This document shows positions 48,913-56,967 of a DNA stretch of 64,000 nt, piece by piece. The notes under the pieces were generated by a model. The model was not told the DNA's origin and ran no database searches. It saw only the letters and a list, made by a program, of their open reading frames with translations. This DNA is from Streptomyces sp. SKN60 (GTDB lineage: Bacteria > Actinomycetota > Actinomycetes > Streptomycetales > Streptomycetaceae), in the NCBI RefSeq assembly GCF_026236535.1, contig NZ_JAHTMW010000002.1:62001-126000 (forward strand), given 5' to 3'. The first letter of the stretch is position 1, and each line of letters begins with the position of its first letter. Made by a program: the position numbers and the translations under genes.

Positions 48913-49466
48913 CCCACATGGACACCCAGACGATCGCAGCCGCGGGCTTACCGGCCCTGGGCTGGGCCCTGCACGGCGGCCTGCTCCTTCGCCGCCTGGC
49001 CACCGCCCGCCGCGACCCCCTGACCGGGCTGCACACCCGCGCCGGATGGACCGCTCGCGCCGAACACCTGATGGCCAAGCACGCGAACGCCCTCGTCCTC
49101 CTGGTCGACCTGGACGACTTCAAAGCCATCAACGACACCCACGGCCACGCCGCCGGAGACGCCGTTCTCACTGAGACCGCCCGCCGACTGACCGACTGGT
49201 GCGGACGCCACGGCATCGCCGCCCGCCTCGGCGGAGACGAGTTCGCCGCCATCGTCACCGACCCCGACCGGACCCCGGGGCTCCTGCCGCTCCGGACCAC
49301 CCTGGACCAACCGGTCACGCACAACGGCCACGTCCTACGAGTCTCGGCCTCGGTCGGCTCCTGCCACCGCGCAGACCTCACGGTCCCGGTCCTCACCGAC
49401 GCTCTCTCGGCCGCCGACGCCTCGATGTACGCGGCCAAGGGCCACGGCAGGCGCAACACACGCTAA
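48909..49466 (+). CDS. GGDEF-domain protein (putative diguanylate cyclase)
   Basis: A 185-residue protein that is almost entirely a GGDEF domain: RDPLTGLHTRAGWTARAEHL, LVLLVDLDDFKAINDTHGHA and the active-site loop AARLGGDEFAAIV, with SADASMYAAKGHGR near the end. The metal-binding Asp and the catalytic loop are intact, so it may make cyclic di-GMP. No inhibitory RxxD motif is evident 5 residues before the loop. A short hydrophobic N-terminus may touch the membrane. Codon 14 is TTA (48948-48950). It overlaps its upstream neighbour (GTGA); an ATG 9 bp downstream is an alternative start. Confidence 0.82.
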   Translation: MTHMDTQTIAAAGLPALGWALHGGLLLRRLATARRDPLTGLHTRAGWTARAEHLMAKHANALVLLVDLDDFKAINDTHGHAAGDAVLTETARRLTDWCGRHGIAARLGGDEFAAIVTDPDRTPGLLPLRTTLDQPVTHNGHVLRVSASVGSCHRADLTVPVLTDALSAADASMYAAKGHGRRNTR

Positions 49467-49556
49467 GCGGCCCCGGGACGGCTTCCGTCGCCAAACTTCC
49501 GCCGCCCCGGGCGCCTGAACCCCTCCCTGATCCAACGGACCCGAAAGGGACAGCTC

Positions 49557-49736
49557 ATGATGCCCCACACCCAGAGCACGCGCGTCTGCTCCCACTGCGA
49601 CGGCTTCCCCGTCGTCCACATCACCACCGGCACCATCACCCCGGACGGTCGGCGCCAGACGCTCCCCGCCACCTGCCCCGTCTGCCGGGGCCTCGGCCAC
49701 ACCGTCCCGACCACCCTCGTCCGCGTCGGGAAGTGA
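49557..49736 (+). CDS. Small zinc-ribbon protein upstream of rep
   Basis: A 59-residue protein with two CxxC pairs: TRVCSHCDGFPVVHITTG and LPATCPVCRGLGHTVPT. This is a zinc-ribbon or DnaJ-type knuckle. Small proteins like this recur just before rep in AICEs. Its stop overlaps the rep start (GTGA). The ATG follows CGAAAGGGACAGC. Nucleic-acid binding is likely but unproved. Confidence 0.7.
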   Translation: MMPHTQSTRVCSHCDGFPVVHITTGTITPDGRRQTLPATCPVCRGLGHTVPTTLVRVGK

Positions 49737-51136
49737 CCCCCTTGAACGACGCCGTCCTCACTGCGGCGGGCCTGGACTCGGCCACCCTGGGCGACATGCT
49801 CCGGGTGGCCGGGTCCCCCGGCTTCGACCGCTGGAAGGAGCAGATCCAGCGCACCGGTGGCTGCTCCAACCCCATCCACCTCCAGGGCTGGACCCTCACC
49901 CAGGACAAGACCACCGGTGAGACCCTGCACCGGTACTCCACCGACACCGAGCCGGGCGGACGGCTCCGGGTCGCCTGCGGCAACCGGCGGGCCTCCCGCT
50001 GCCCCGCCTGCGCCTGGACCTACGCCGGGGACACCTTCCACCTCATCCGCGCCGGCCTCGCCGGAGACGACCGCCGTGCCATCCCCGCCGCCGTCCGCGA
50101 CCACCCCCGCGTGTTCTTGACCCTCACCGCGCCGTCCTTCGGCCCCGTCCACAACCGGCCCGGCATCCGCCCCTGCCGGTGCGGCACCCGGCACGCCGAG
50201 GACGATCCCGCGCTCGGCACTCCGCTCGACCCCGACACGTACGACTACGCCGCCGCCGTCCTCTTCAACAACCACGCGGGGCAGCTCTGGCAGAGGTTCA
50301 CCAACCGACTCCGCCGCGAGATCGCCGCGTGCGCGGACCTCTCGCAGCGGGAGCTGAAGGAGGTCGCGCGGATCTCGTACGGGAAGGTCGCCGAGTTCCA
50401 GAGGCGCGGCGCCGTCCACTTCCACGCCGTCGTCCGCCTCGACGGCCCGGACGGTCCCGACAGCCCTCCGCCGTCCTGGGCCACAACCGAGCTGCTGGCG
50501 AACTCCCTACGGGCTGCCGCCGTGCACGCCTACACCACCGTCACCGTCCCGGCCGCCGGCGAGCAGCCCGCGCGCCGCCTCCGCTGGGGCACCCAGCTCG
50601 ACATCCGGCCCGTCAAAGCCTTCGGCGACGGCTCCGACATCACCGAACAGGCCGTCGCCTCCTACATCGCCAAGTACTCCACCAAGGCCGCCGAGACCAC
50701 CGGCAGCCTGGACCGCCGCATCGGCAACCGCGAGGCCCTGGTCCTCCTCGGCGTCCCCGACCACACCCGGCGCCTGGTGGAAGCCTGCTTCGACCTCGAC
50801 CCGCTCTACCCGGACCGGCGCCTCCTCGCCTGGGCGCACATGCTCGGCTTCCGGGGCCACTTCTCCACCAAGTCCCGGCAGTACTCGACCACCTTGGGCG
50901 AACTCCGCCAGACCCGCGCCGACTACCGCGCCGCCCAGGAACGCGCCGCCCGGGGCCTGGACGACATTGAGCCGGACACCGTCCTCGTCCTGGCCTCCTG
51001 GCAGTACGCCGGCCAGGGCCACAGCCCCGGAGAGGCCGTCCTCGCCGCGTCCATCGCCCGGGACATCGCCCTCAATCGCGAGACCGCTCGCGAAGCCCTG
51101 CACGACCACCTCGCCCTGGAAGGAGCCGCAACATGA
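49733..51136 (+). CDS. repSA: Rolling-circle replication initiator, RepSA-like
   Basis: A 467-residue Rep of the pSAM2/pIJ101 class. It shows the HUH motif in RRGAVHFHAVVRLDG, the motif with catalytic Tyr in AVASYIAKYSTKAAE, and N-terminal Cys-rich segments (CGNRRASRCPACAWTYAGD, CRCGTRHAED) forming a zinc site. It nicks the double-strand origin to start rolling-circle replication of the excised element. The GTG start overlaps the zinc-ribbon gene stop, and the stop overlaps xis (ATGA), so replication and excision genes are coupled. Confidence 0.88.
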   Translation: MTPLNDAVLTAAGLDSATLGDMLRVAGSPGFDRWKEQIQRTGGCSNPIHLQGWTLTQDKTTGETLHRYSTDTEPGGRLRVACGNRRASRCPACAWTYAGDTFHLIRAGLAGDDRRAIPAAVRDHPRVFLTLTAPSFGPVHNRPGIRPCRCGTRHAEDDPALGTPLDPDTYDYAAAVLFNNHAGQLWQRFTNRLRREIAACADLSQRELKEVARISYGKVAEFQRRGAVHFHAVVRLDGPDGPDSPPPSWATTELLANSLRAAAVHAYTTVTVPAAGEQPARRLRWGTQLDIRPVKAFGDGSDITEQAVASYIAKYSTKAAETTGSLDRRIGNREALVLLGVPDHTRRLVEACFDLDPLYPDRRLLAWAHMLGFRGHFSTKSRQYSTTLGELRQTRADYRAAQERAARGLDDIEPDTVLVLASWQYAGQGHSPGEAVLAASIARDIALNRETAREALHDHLALEGAAT

Positions 51137-51321
51137 CCACCGCCGCCCCCGAACTGCTGACCGTGCCTGAGGTTATGGCGCGGCTCAAGCTCGGACGTTC
51201 GACCGTCTACGACCTCATCCGCTCTCGCCGACTGATCTCCATCACGATCGGCCGGTCTCGCCGGGTTCCCGCCGAAGCCGTCCGGGACTTCATCGACAAC
51301 CAGATTGAGGAGGCTGCCTGA
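51133..51321 (+). CDS. xis: Excisionase (HTH_17 family)
   Basis: A 62-residue winged-helix excisionase: LLTVPEVMARLKLGRSTVYD, LIRSRRLISITIGRSRRVP and AEAVRDFIDN. It bends attachment-site DNA and steers the integrase toward excision. It overlaps the rep stop (ATGA), and its own stop overlaps the int start (TGATG), the usual rep-xis-int order of AICEs. Confidence 0.9.
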   Translation: MTTAAPELLTVPEVMARLKLGRSTVYDLIRSRRLISITIGRSRRVPAEAVRDFIDNQIEEAA

Positions 51322-52472
51322 TGGCCACTCCGCGCAAGCGCAACCCCAACGGGGCCGGCACGATCACCAAGCGGGCAGATGGTCGCTACCAGGCCGCCGT
51401 CTACGTCCTCCAGCCCGACGGCACGCGGGCCCGGAAGTTCGCCTACGGCAAGACCTGGGCCGAGTGCGACGCCAAGCGCCGCGCGCTCCTCGACAAGGTC
51501 GACAACGGCATTCCCGTCCCGACCCGTTCGATGAAGCTCTCCGAGTGGCTGCCGTACTGGCTCGACAACATCGTCAAGCCTCGCCTTAAGAAGACCACCG
51601 CCGCAAAATACGACGTGCATGTCCGCCTGTACCTCGTCCCGATGATCGGCTCCAAACGGCTGGAGTCGCTCAGCGTCGCCGATGTTCGACGGTTCCTCGT
51701 CGCCTTGGAGAAGAAGACCAGCGCTGCCACTGCGAAGGAGGCGCACCGCGTCCTGCGGACGGCCCTGACCGCCGCCTGCCGCGAGGAACTCGTCACGCGG
51801 AACGTAGCCACGCTCGTCGCGCCGCCGAAGGTACCGGAACGGGACCTCTCGCCCTGGTCCCTGGACGAGACCCTCGACTTCCTCGCCGCCGCCCGGAAGG
51901 ACCCGCTGTACGCCGCCTTCGTGCTCGCCATCGCCCTCGGCTTCCGCCGCGGGGAAGTTGTCGGCCTTCGCTGGGAGAACGTCGACCTCGCCAAGCGGGA
52001 GATCCGGGTCAGGACCCAGCGTCAGCGGGTCGCCGGTGAGGTGTACGAGGACGATCCCAAGGGGCGCCGGCGCAAGCAGACGCTTCCGCTCCCCGCCATC
52101 TGCGTCGCTCCCCTGCGCTGGCAGCGTCTCAAGCAGGCGGCTGCCCGCGAGCGCGCTGGGGAGAAGTGGACGGAGACCGGGTACGTCTTCACCACCCGTA
52201 CCGGTCAGCCCATCGAGCCGCGCAACCTCTACCGCTCGTTCACCCGGGTCGCGAAGAACGCCGATCTCCGGGTGATCCGGCTGCACGATGCGCGGCACGG
52301 TACGGCGACGCTCCTCACCGCCGCCGGCGTCCCGCCCCGGGTCGTGATGGAGATCCTCGGGCACAGCCAGATCGCCGTGACGATGAACGTCTACACCCAC
52401 GTCGTGCAGGACACGCAGCGCGAGGCCGTGAGCCACATGGATCGGCTGCTCAGGAGGCGTCCCCGGTCGTGA
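51321..52472 (+). CDS. int: Tyrosine integrase of the AICE
   Basis: A 383-residue site-specific recombinase: an N-terminal arm-binding beta domain (GAGTITKRADGRYQAAVYV), a core-binding SAM-like domain (LKKTTAAKYDVHVRLYLVPM) and a catalytic domain with Arg in ALGFRRGEVVGLRW, HDARHGTATLLT, and LGHSQIAVTMNVYTH holding the nucleophile Tyr. It recombines attP with the 3' part of tRNA-Val(TAC), as shown by the 46-bp repeats flanking the element and the intact tRNA 75 bp downstream. A terminator follows. Confidence 0.93.
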   Translation: MATPRKRNPNGAGTITKRADGRYQAAVYVLQPDGTRARKFAYGKTWAECDAKRRALLDKVDNGIPVPTRSMKLSEWLPYWLDNIVKPRLKKTTAAKYDVHVRLYLVPMIGSKRLESLSVADVRRFLVALEKKTSAATAKEAHRVLRTALTAACREELVTRNVATLVAPPKVPERDLSPWSLDETLDFLAAARKDPLYAAFVLAIALGFRRGEVVGLRWENVDLAKREIRVRTQRQRVAGEVYEDDPKGRRRKQTLPLPAICVAPLRWQRLKQAAARERAGEKWTETGYVFTTRTGQPIEPRNLYRSFTRVAKNADLRVIRLHDARHGTATLLTAAGVPPRVVMEILGHSQIAVTMNVYTHVVQDTQREAVSHMDRLLRRRPRS

Positions 52473-52484
52473 CCGACCGCCCCC

Positions 52485-52508
52485 GTTGATGTCAGAAGTA
52501 GATGTCAA
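52485..52508 (+). repeat. Candidate integrase arm-type site, right
   Basis: GTTGATGTCAG, 2 bp, GTAGATGTCAA: the same twin GATGTCA arrangement as at 40807-40830. It lies 36 bp inside the right att repeat. Confidence 0.55.
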
Positions 52509-52540
52509 AGGCCCCCAGCCATGATCGGCTGGGGGCCTTT
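52507..52540. terminator. Hairpin between int and tRNA-Val
   Basis: AAAGGCCCCCAGCC and GGCTGGGGGCCTTT form a 14-bp perfect stem with a 6-base loop. It would terminate int transcription and, from the other side, the tRNA transcript. Confidence 0.85.
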
Positions 52541-52543
52541 GTG

Positions 52544-52589
52544 CTGGTGGGCGCGGACGGTTTCGAACCGCCGACATCTGCTTTGTAAG
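52544..52589. repeat. attR: right 46-bp att repeat, within tRNA-Val
   Basis: Identical to 40677-40722. It spans the 3' half of the intact tRNA-Val gene, so insertion restored a complete tRNA at this end. Confidence 0.92.
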
Positions 52590-52619
52590 AGCAGCGCTCT
52601 ACCCCTGAGCTACGCACCC
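52545..52619 (-). tRNA. tRNA-Val (anticodon TAC)
   Basis: A full cloverleaf of 75 nt with encoded CCA: acceptor stem GGGTGCG/CGCGCCC, D arm GCTC-AGGGGTA-GAGC, anticodon arm CTGCT-CTTACAA-AGCAG (anticodon TAC) and T arm GGCGG-TTCGAAA-CCGTC. It is the integration target of the AICE. Confidence 0.95.
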
Positions 52620-52779
52620 GTGGAGTGAATCAACAGCGTACATGGCGAACGGGTGGGGACCGCAAACGGATGGAGGGTGGGGGGGGTGGGGTGAACCGGT
52701 GGGGGCGTGTGGGCGTCTGTCCGGGGTGGGAGAATTGGACCGGTCGGGCACGCGGCGAGACGGCACGGGGAGAGGCGAC

Positions 52780-54144
52780 GTGAGGGCGAGCGAGGGCAGG
52801 GGCGGGGCGGCGTCCGGGATCGGTGGCTTGCTCCGGGTGTCGCTCGCGTTGCCGTTGCTCGTCGGGGCGCTGCTGCCGCAGGCCTTCGCCGGGGGCGGGG
52901 GCGGTGGGGGGCGGCGGTGGTTCGGGGGGCGGGACGAGAGCCGGCGGGCCGAGGCGCAGGCGGCGAAGGACGCCGCGGCGGCCGCGTTCTACGAGCTGGA
53001 CACCGCGCAGCGCGGGCTGCGGATCTCCATCGAGACGATCAGCGCCGTGGACGACTCGGCGGACGCCCGCCGCGCTGTGGAGGGCTTCGCGGCGCTCGGG
53101 CGGCGGATCGACGAGGTCAGCCATACGTACATCACCGCCGTCGACGCCCATGACCTCGACCGGGTCGAGCTGGACGCGGCGACCGCCGGGCGGGCCCGGA
53201 GCGAGCTGGAGCGGGCCAAGGCCGAACTCGTACGGACCAAGGAGGAGCTGGACCGGTTCGAGCAGGGGCTGGCGCCGCTGCTCGACCGGGCCGAGACGCA
53301 GCTGGCCCGGCTCGCGCCCGCCGTCGAGCGGGCGCGGCAGGCGCTCCGTCACGCGAGCACCGCTCTCGACGCGGTGCGGGAGGCCGGGTTCCGGGCCGAC
53401 GACCTCGCCACCCGGCTCGCCCGGCTCGGGCCCGAGCTCACCCGGCTCAACGAGGGGGCCGGGCGGCACGGCGTGACCGAGACCCTGCAGCGCGCCGACA
53501 CCGTGCTGCGCGAGGCGGAGGCCGTGCGGGCCGAGGCCGAGCGGGTGCCCGAGCGGGCCGCCGAGATCGACAAGCGGCTCGTGTCGCTGCGCACCCGCGC
53601 GCAGGCGCTCGCCACCCGCGCCGCCGGGGTCGAGCCGGTCCTGTCCGAGCTGCGGCGCCGGTTCGCCGCCGCCTGCTGGCAGGACCTCCAGCACGTGCCG
53701 GAGCAGGCCGCGACCGCCTCCCACCAGGCCGAGGAACGGCTGGCCGAGGCGTCGAAGGCCCGCGCCGAGCAGCGCTGGCCGGACGCCACCTCGCTGCTCT
53801 CCACCGCCCGCGCCCTGCTCAACACGGCCGACGAGGGCGTCTCCGCGGCCGGCGACCGGCTGCGCCGGCTGAACGCCGTCGCCAAGGACCCGCAGGCCGA
53901 GATCGAGCGCGCCCGCTTCGCCGTACGGGACGCCCAGCGGCTCGCGATGGCCGGGCGCAGCACCCCCGAGCCGCGGCACGCCCGCCCGCTCGACGAGGCC
54001 GTGGGCCGGATCGACCGGGCGGTGGCGGGGCTCGACAGCGAACGGCACCCCGACTACTGGGCCTTCCTCACCGAGCTGGAGGCGATCCGCGAGACCGCCG
54101 CCCACGTGGTCGAGCAGATCCGGGAGGAGCGGGGCCGGGCCTGA
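52780..54144 (+). CDS. Exported or membrane-attached coiled-coil protein
   Basis: A 454-residue protein with a hydrophobic N-terminal helix (LLRVSLALPLLVGALLPQAF, followed by a Gly run) and then about 400 residues of heptad-rich helices full of Arg, Glu and Ala (RSELERAKAELVRTKEELDR, LRTRAQALATRAAGVEPVLS). Similar streptomycete proteins are annotated as TPM- or SMC-like hypotheticals. No enzyme motif is present. A structural or envelope role is plausible. The GTG start has GGGGAGAGGCGAC upstream. The preceding 160 bp after the tRNA contain only G-rich runs. Confidence 0.72.
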   Translation: MRASEGRGGAASGIGGLLRVSLALPLLVGALLPQAFAGGGGGGGRRWFGGRDESRRAEAQAAKDAAAAAFYELDTAQRGLRISIETISAVDDSADARRAVEGFAALGRRIDEVSHTYITAVDAHDLDRVELDAATAGRARSELERAKAELVRTKEELDRFEQGLAPLLDRAETQLARLAPAVERARQALRHASTALDAVREAGFRADDLATRLARLGPELTRLNEGAGRHGVTETLQRADTVLREAEAVRAEAERVPERAAEIDKRLVSLRTRAQALATRAAGVEPVLSELRRRFAAACWQDLQHVPEQAATASHQAEERLAEASKARAEQRWPDATSLLSTARALLNTADEGVSAAGDRLRRLNAVAKDPQAEIERARFAVRDAQRLAMAGRSTPEPRHARPLDEAVGRIDRAVAGLDSERHPDYWAFLTELEAIRETAAHVVEQIREERGRA

Positions 54145-54167
54145 GCCCCACCCCGTAACCTGTGGCC

Positions 54168-54374
54168 ATGCCTCGTTATGAGTACCGCTGCCGCACCTGT
54201 GGCGACACCTTCGAGCTCAGCCGCCCGATGGCCGAGTCCGCCGCCCCCGCCGCCTGCCCCGCCGGGCACGACGACACCGTGAAGCTGCTGTCCGCCGTGG
54301 CCGTGGGCGGGACCGCCGCCGCACAGCCCAAGGCCTCCGGTGGTGGCTGCTGCGGAGGCGGCTGCTGCGGCTAG
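54168..54374 (+). CDS. FmdB-family zinc ribbon protein
   Basis: A 68-residue protein: MPRYEYRCRTCGDTFELSRP and ACPAGHDDTVKLLSAV form the CxxC...C FmdB-type zinc ribbon (the fourth ligand appears as His), followed by a Gly/Cys tail (SGGGCCGGGCCG). Such proteins are putative regulators or metal chaperones. A -10-like TAACCT lies 7 bp before the ATG, so the message may be leaderless. Confidence 0.85.
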   Translation: MPRYEYRCRTCGDTFELSRPMAESAAPAACPAGHDDTVKLLSAVAVGGTAAAQPKASGGGCCGGGCCG

Positions 54375-54387
54375 GGCGAGACACGCC

Positions 54388-55035
54388 CTAGCTGTCCAGG
54401 TACCTCAGCACCGCCAGGACCCGCTTGCTGTAGCCCTCGCTCCGGCCCGTCAGCTCCAGCTTGTCGAAGATCGCGTTGATGTGCTTCTCCACCGCGCTCT
54501 GCGACACGTGCAGCCGCGCCGCGACCGCCGCGTTCGTGTGGCCCTGGGCCATCGCCGCCAGGACCTCGCCCTCGCGCGGGGTCAGCCGGGCCAGCGGGTC
54601 GGTGTGGGTGGAGCGGACCAGGAGGCGGCGGACGACCTCCGGGTCGAAGGCGGTGCGGCCCTCGCCGACCCGTTCCAGGGCCTCGAGGAACTCGTCGACC
54701 TGCGCCACCCGGTCCTTGAGCAGATAGCCGACGCCGCCCGATCCCTCCACCAGGAGCTCGGTCGCGTACCGCTTCTCCACGTACTGGGAGAGCACGAGCA
54801 CGCCCACCGCCGGCCACCGGCCGCGAATCTCCAGGGCCGCGCGCAGCCCCTCGTCGGTGTGGGTCGGCGGCATCCGTACGTCCGCGACCACGACCTCCGG
54901 CGGGTCGGCGGCGACGGCGGCGAGGAGTTCGACGCCGGTGCCGACCGCCGCCCGCACCTCGTGGCCCTCCTCCGCGAGCAGCCGTACGAGCCCTTCGCGC
55001 AGCAGGGTGGAGTCCTCGGCGAGCATCACACGCAC
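54388..55035 (-). CDS. LuxR-type (NarL/FixJ) response regulator
   Basis: A 215-residue two-component regulator. The receiver has AEDSTLLREGLVRLLAEEG, the phosphoacceptor Asp in EVVVADVRMPPTHTDEGLRA, and VLVLSQYVEKRYATELL (switch Ser and Tyr) plus GYLLKDRV (Lys). The HTH reads LTPREGEVLAAMAQGHTNAA and LHVSQSAVEKHINAIFDKL. The GTG start lies 10 bp inside the histidine kinase gene, so the pair is translationally coupled. Its targets are unknown. Confidence 0.92.
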   Translation of the reverse strand: MRVMLAEDSTLLREGLVRLLAEEGHEVRAAVGTGVELLAAVAADPPEVVVADVRMPPTHTDEGLRAALEIRGRWPAVGVLVLSQYVEKRYATELLVEGSGGVGYLLKDRVAQVDEFLEALERVGEGRTAFDPEVVRRLLVRSTHTDPLARLTPREGEVLAAMAQGHTNAAVAARLHVSQSAVEKHINAIFDKLELTGRSEGYSKRVLAVLRYLDS

Positions 55036-56177
55036 GGCAGCTCCGCCCCGATCACCGTCGGTCCGCCCGCCGGGCTGTCCACCGTGAACCGCCCGTCGAG
55101 CGCCGCCACCCGGCCCGCGAGTCCGGCCAGCCCGCTGCCGCCGCCGCTTCCGCTACCGCTACCGCCGCCGGGCGCGGCGCCACCGGGCCCGTCGTCCCGT
55201 ACCCGTATGTCCAACACCCCGTCCTCCCAGCCCACTTGTACGTCCACGCTGCTGACCGGCCCCGCGTGCTTGACCACGTTCGTCACCGCCTCCGACACCA
55301 CGAAGTACGCGGCCGTCTCAACCGCCCTGGGCAGCTCCCGCGGCACCGCGTAGGCCAGTCGCACGGGCAGCGGGCTGCGTTCGGCGACCGCTTCGAGGGC
55401 GGGGCGCAGGCCGGCCTGGTCGAGGATCGCCGGGTGCACGCGCCAGGCCACCTCGCGGAGTTCGTCGAGCGCGAGCCGGGCCTCCTCGTGCGCCTGGAGC
55501 AGGAGTTCGGCGGCCCGCTCGGGGTCGCGGCCGCGGCGGGCCCGGCCGAGGAGCAGGCCGAGGGCGACGAGCCGCTGCTGTACGCCGTCGTGCAGATCGC
55601 GCTCGATGCGGCGGCGTTCCTCGTGGACGACGTCCATGATCTCGGCGCGGCTCGCGGCGAGTTGGACGATCCGCGCCTCCAGCACGTCGGTACGGCGCGG
55701 ACCGCGCATGCGCAGCACCAACTCGACGTGCGTGCGGGCCACTTGATTGAGTCCCTGGACCGACAGGAAGAGCATGAGCAGGCCGCCGAGCCCGCCGAGC
55801 GCGACCATGAACGGCTCCCGGAGGTCGACGAACAGCCAGCCGCCGAGCGCGAAGAACAGATACGCCAGGCCGGTGACCGCGCTGGCGAGGACGGCGATCC
55901 CGAGCAGGTCGAGCGGCCAGCGCGCCACGAGGTACGGCAGGGTGCGCGGCTGTCCGTACGGCGGGACGCGGACGCCGAGCAGCCGGTCCAGGCGCCACCG
56001 CCCGGCCCGGACGATCCGCTCGGCCACCCGCGCGGCCGTCCGCCGGCCGCCCGGCCACACCAGGAGCGGCAGCAGGAGCAGCGCGGCCACCACCTCGACG
56101 AGCGTGAGAACGGCGCCCAGGGCGAGGGCCGTCACCGTGCGGGCCGCGCGGCCGGAGTTCTTCATGATCGGCCTCAT
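55026..56177 (-). CDS. Histidine kinase (HisKA_3 type)
   Basis: A 383-residue sensor kinase: four hydrophobic helices (AVLTLVEVVAALLLLPLLVW; LLGIAVLASAVTGLAYLFFA; MVALGGLGGLLMLFLSV) with little extracellular sequence, then the H-box ERRRIERDLHDGVQQRLVA and an HATPase with SEAVTNVVKHAG (N box) and DDGPGGAAPGGG. A Gly/Ser tract lengthens the ATP lid. It should detect a membrane or envelope signal and phosphorylate the adjacent regulator. Confidence 0.9.
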   Translation of the reverse strand: MRPIMKNSGRAARTVTALALGAVLTLVEVVAALLLLPLLVWPGGRRTAARVAERIVRAGRWRLDRLLGVRVPPYGQPRTLPYLVARWPLDLLGIAVLASAVTGLAYLFFALGGWLFVDLREPFMVALGGLGGLLMLFLSVQGLNQVARTHVELVLRMRGPRRTDVLEARIVQLAASRAEIMDVVHEERRRIERDLHDGVQQRLVALGLLLGRARRGRDPERAAELLLQAHEEARLALDELREVAWRVHPAILDQAGLRPALEAVAERSPLPVRLAYAVPRELPRAVETAAYFVVSEAVTNVVKHAGPVSSVDVQVGWEDGVLDIRVRDDGPGGAAPGGGSGSGSGGGSGLAGLAGRVAALDGRFTVDSPAGGPTVIGAELPCV

Positions 56178-56286
56178 GACCGGTCACGCTAGCGGGCGGA
56201 CGCCGTCCGCACCCTGCGGAAAACCGCATCGTTCCGTGCGGCCCGCACCAGTCCCCGGCGACCTGCGCATTTCTAGCGTCGACGCC

Positions 56287-56967
56287 ATGGAGACCTGGAC
56301 CGAGAACGGCATCGAGAACTGGATCAACAGCCTCATGGACACCCTCGGCGCGCCCGGCGCGGGCCTCGCCGTCGCCCTGGAGAACCTCTTCCCGCCCATC
56401 CCCAGCGAGGTGATCCTGCCGCTGGCCGGGTTCGCCGCCTCGACGGGACGGATGGGGCTGCTCGCCGCGCTGCTGTGGACCACGGCGGGTTCGGTGGTCG
56501 GCGCGCTCGCGCTGTACGGGGCGGGGGCGCTGTTCGGGCGGGCGCGGGTGATCGCGGTCGCCGCCCGGCTGCCGCTGGTCAAGGTCGCGGACATCGAGCG
56601 GACGGAGGCGTGGTTCGCGCGGCACGGCACCAAGGCGGTGCTGTTCGGGCGGATGGTGCCGATCTTCCGCAGTCTGGTCTCGGTGCCGGCCGGGGTGGAG
56701 CGGATGCGGCTGCCGGTGTTCCTGGCGCTCACCGCGCTGGGCAGCGCGCTGTGGAACACCGCCTTCGTTCTCGCCGGGTATGCCCTCGGCGAGAACTGGG
56801 AGCAGGTCACCGGCTATGTGTCGGTCTACTCGAAGGCGGTGCTCGGCGCAGCGCTCGCGGCGTGCGCGTGCTTCGTGGCTGTCCGGATCGTACGGGCGGT
56901 CAGGCCGGGTCCGGGAGCGCGGCGGGCGAGGGCGAGGGCGCGGGCGGGGGCACGGGTGCGCCGTTGA
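56287..56967 (+). CDS. DedA-family membrane protein
   Basis: A 226-residue canonical DedA protein: GLAVALENLFPPIPSEVILP (the E...P.P.E motif), GSVVGALALYGAGALFGRAR, WFARHGTKAVLFGRMVPIFR and SLVSVPAGVERM, with GSALWNTAFVLAGYALGENW. These proteins are proton-motive-force-dependent lipid flippases or envelope-homeostasis factors. The ATG lies behind TAGCGT with no Shine-Dalgarno, so it is probably leaderless. The Arg-rich C-terminus overlaps the convergent HAD gene by 68 bp. Confidence 0.9.
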   Translation: METWTENGIENWINSLMDTLGAPGAGLAVALENLFPPIPSEVILPLAGFAASTGRMGLLAALLWTTAGSVVGALALYGAGALFGRARVIAVAARLPLVKVADIERTEAWFARHGTKAVLFGRMVPIFRSLVSVPAGVERMRLPVFLALTALGSALWNTAFVLAGYALGENWEQVTGYVSVYSKAVLGAALAACACFVAVRIVRAVRPGPGARRARARARAGARVRR

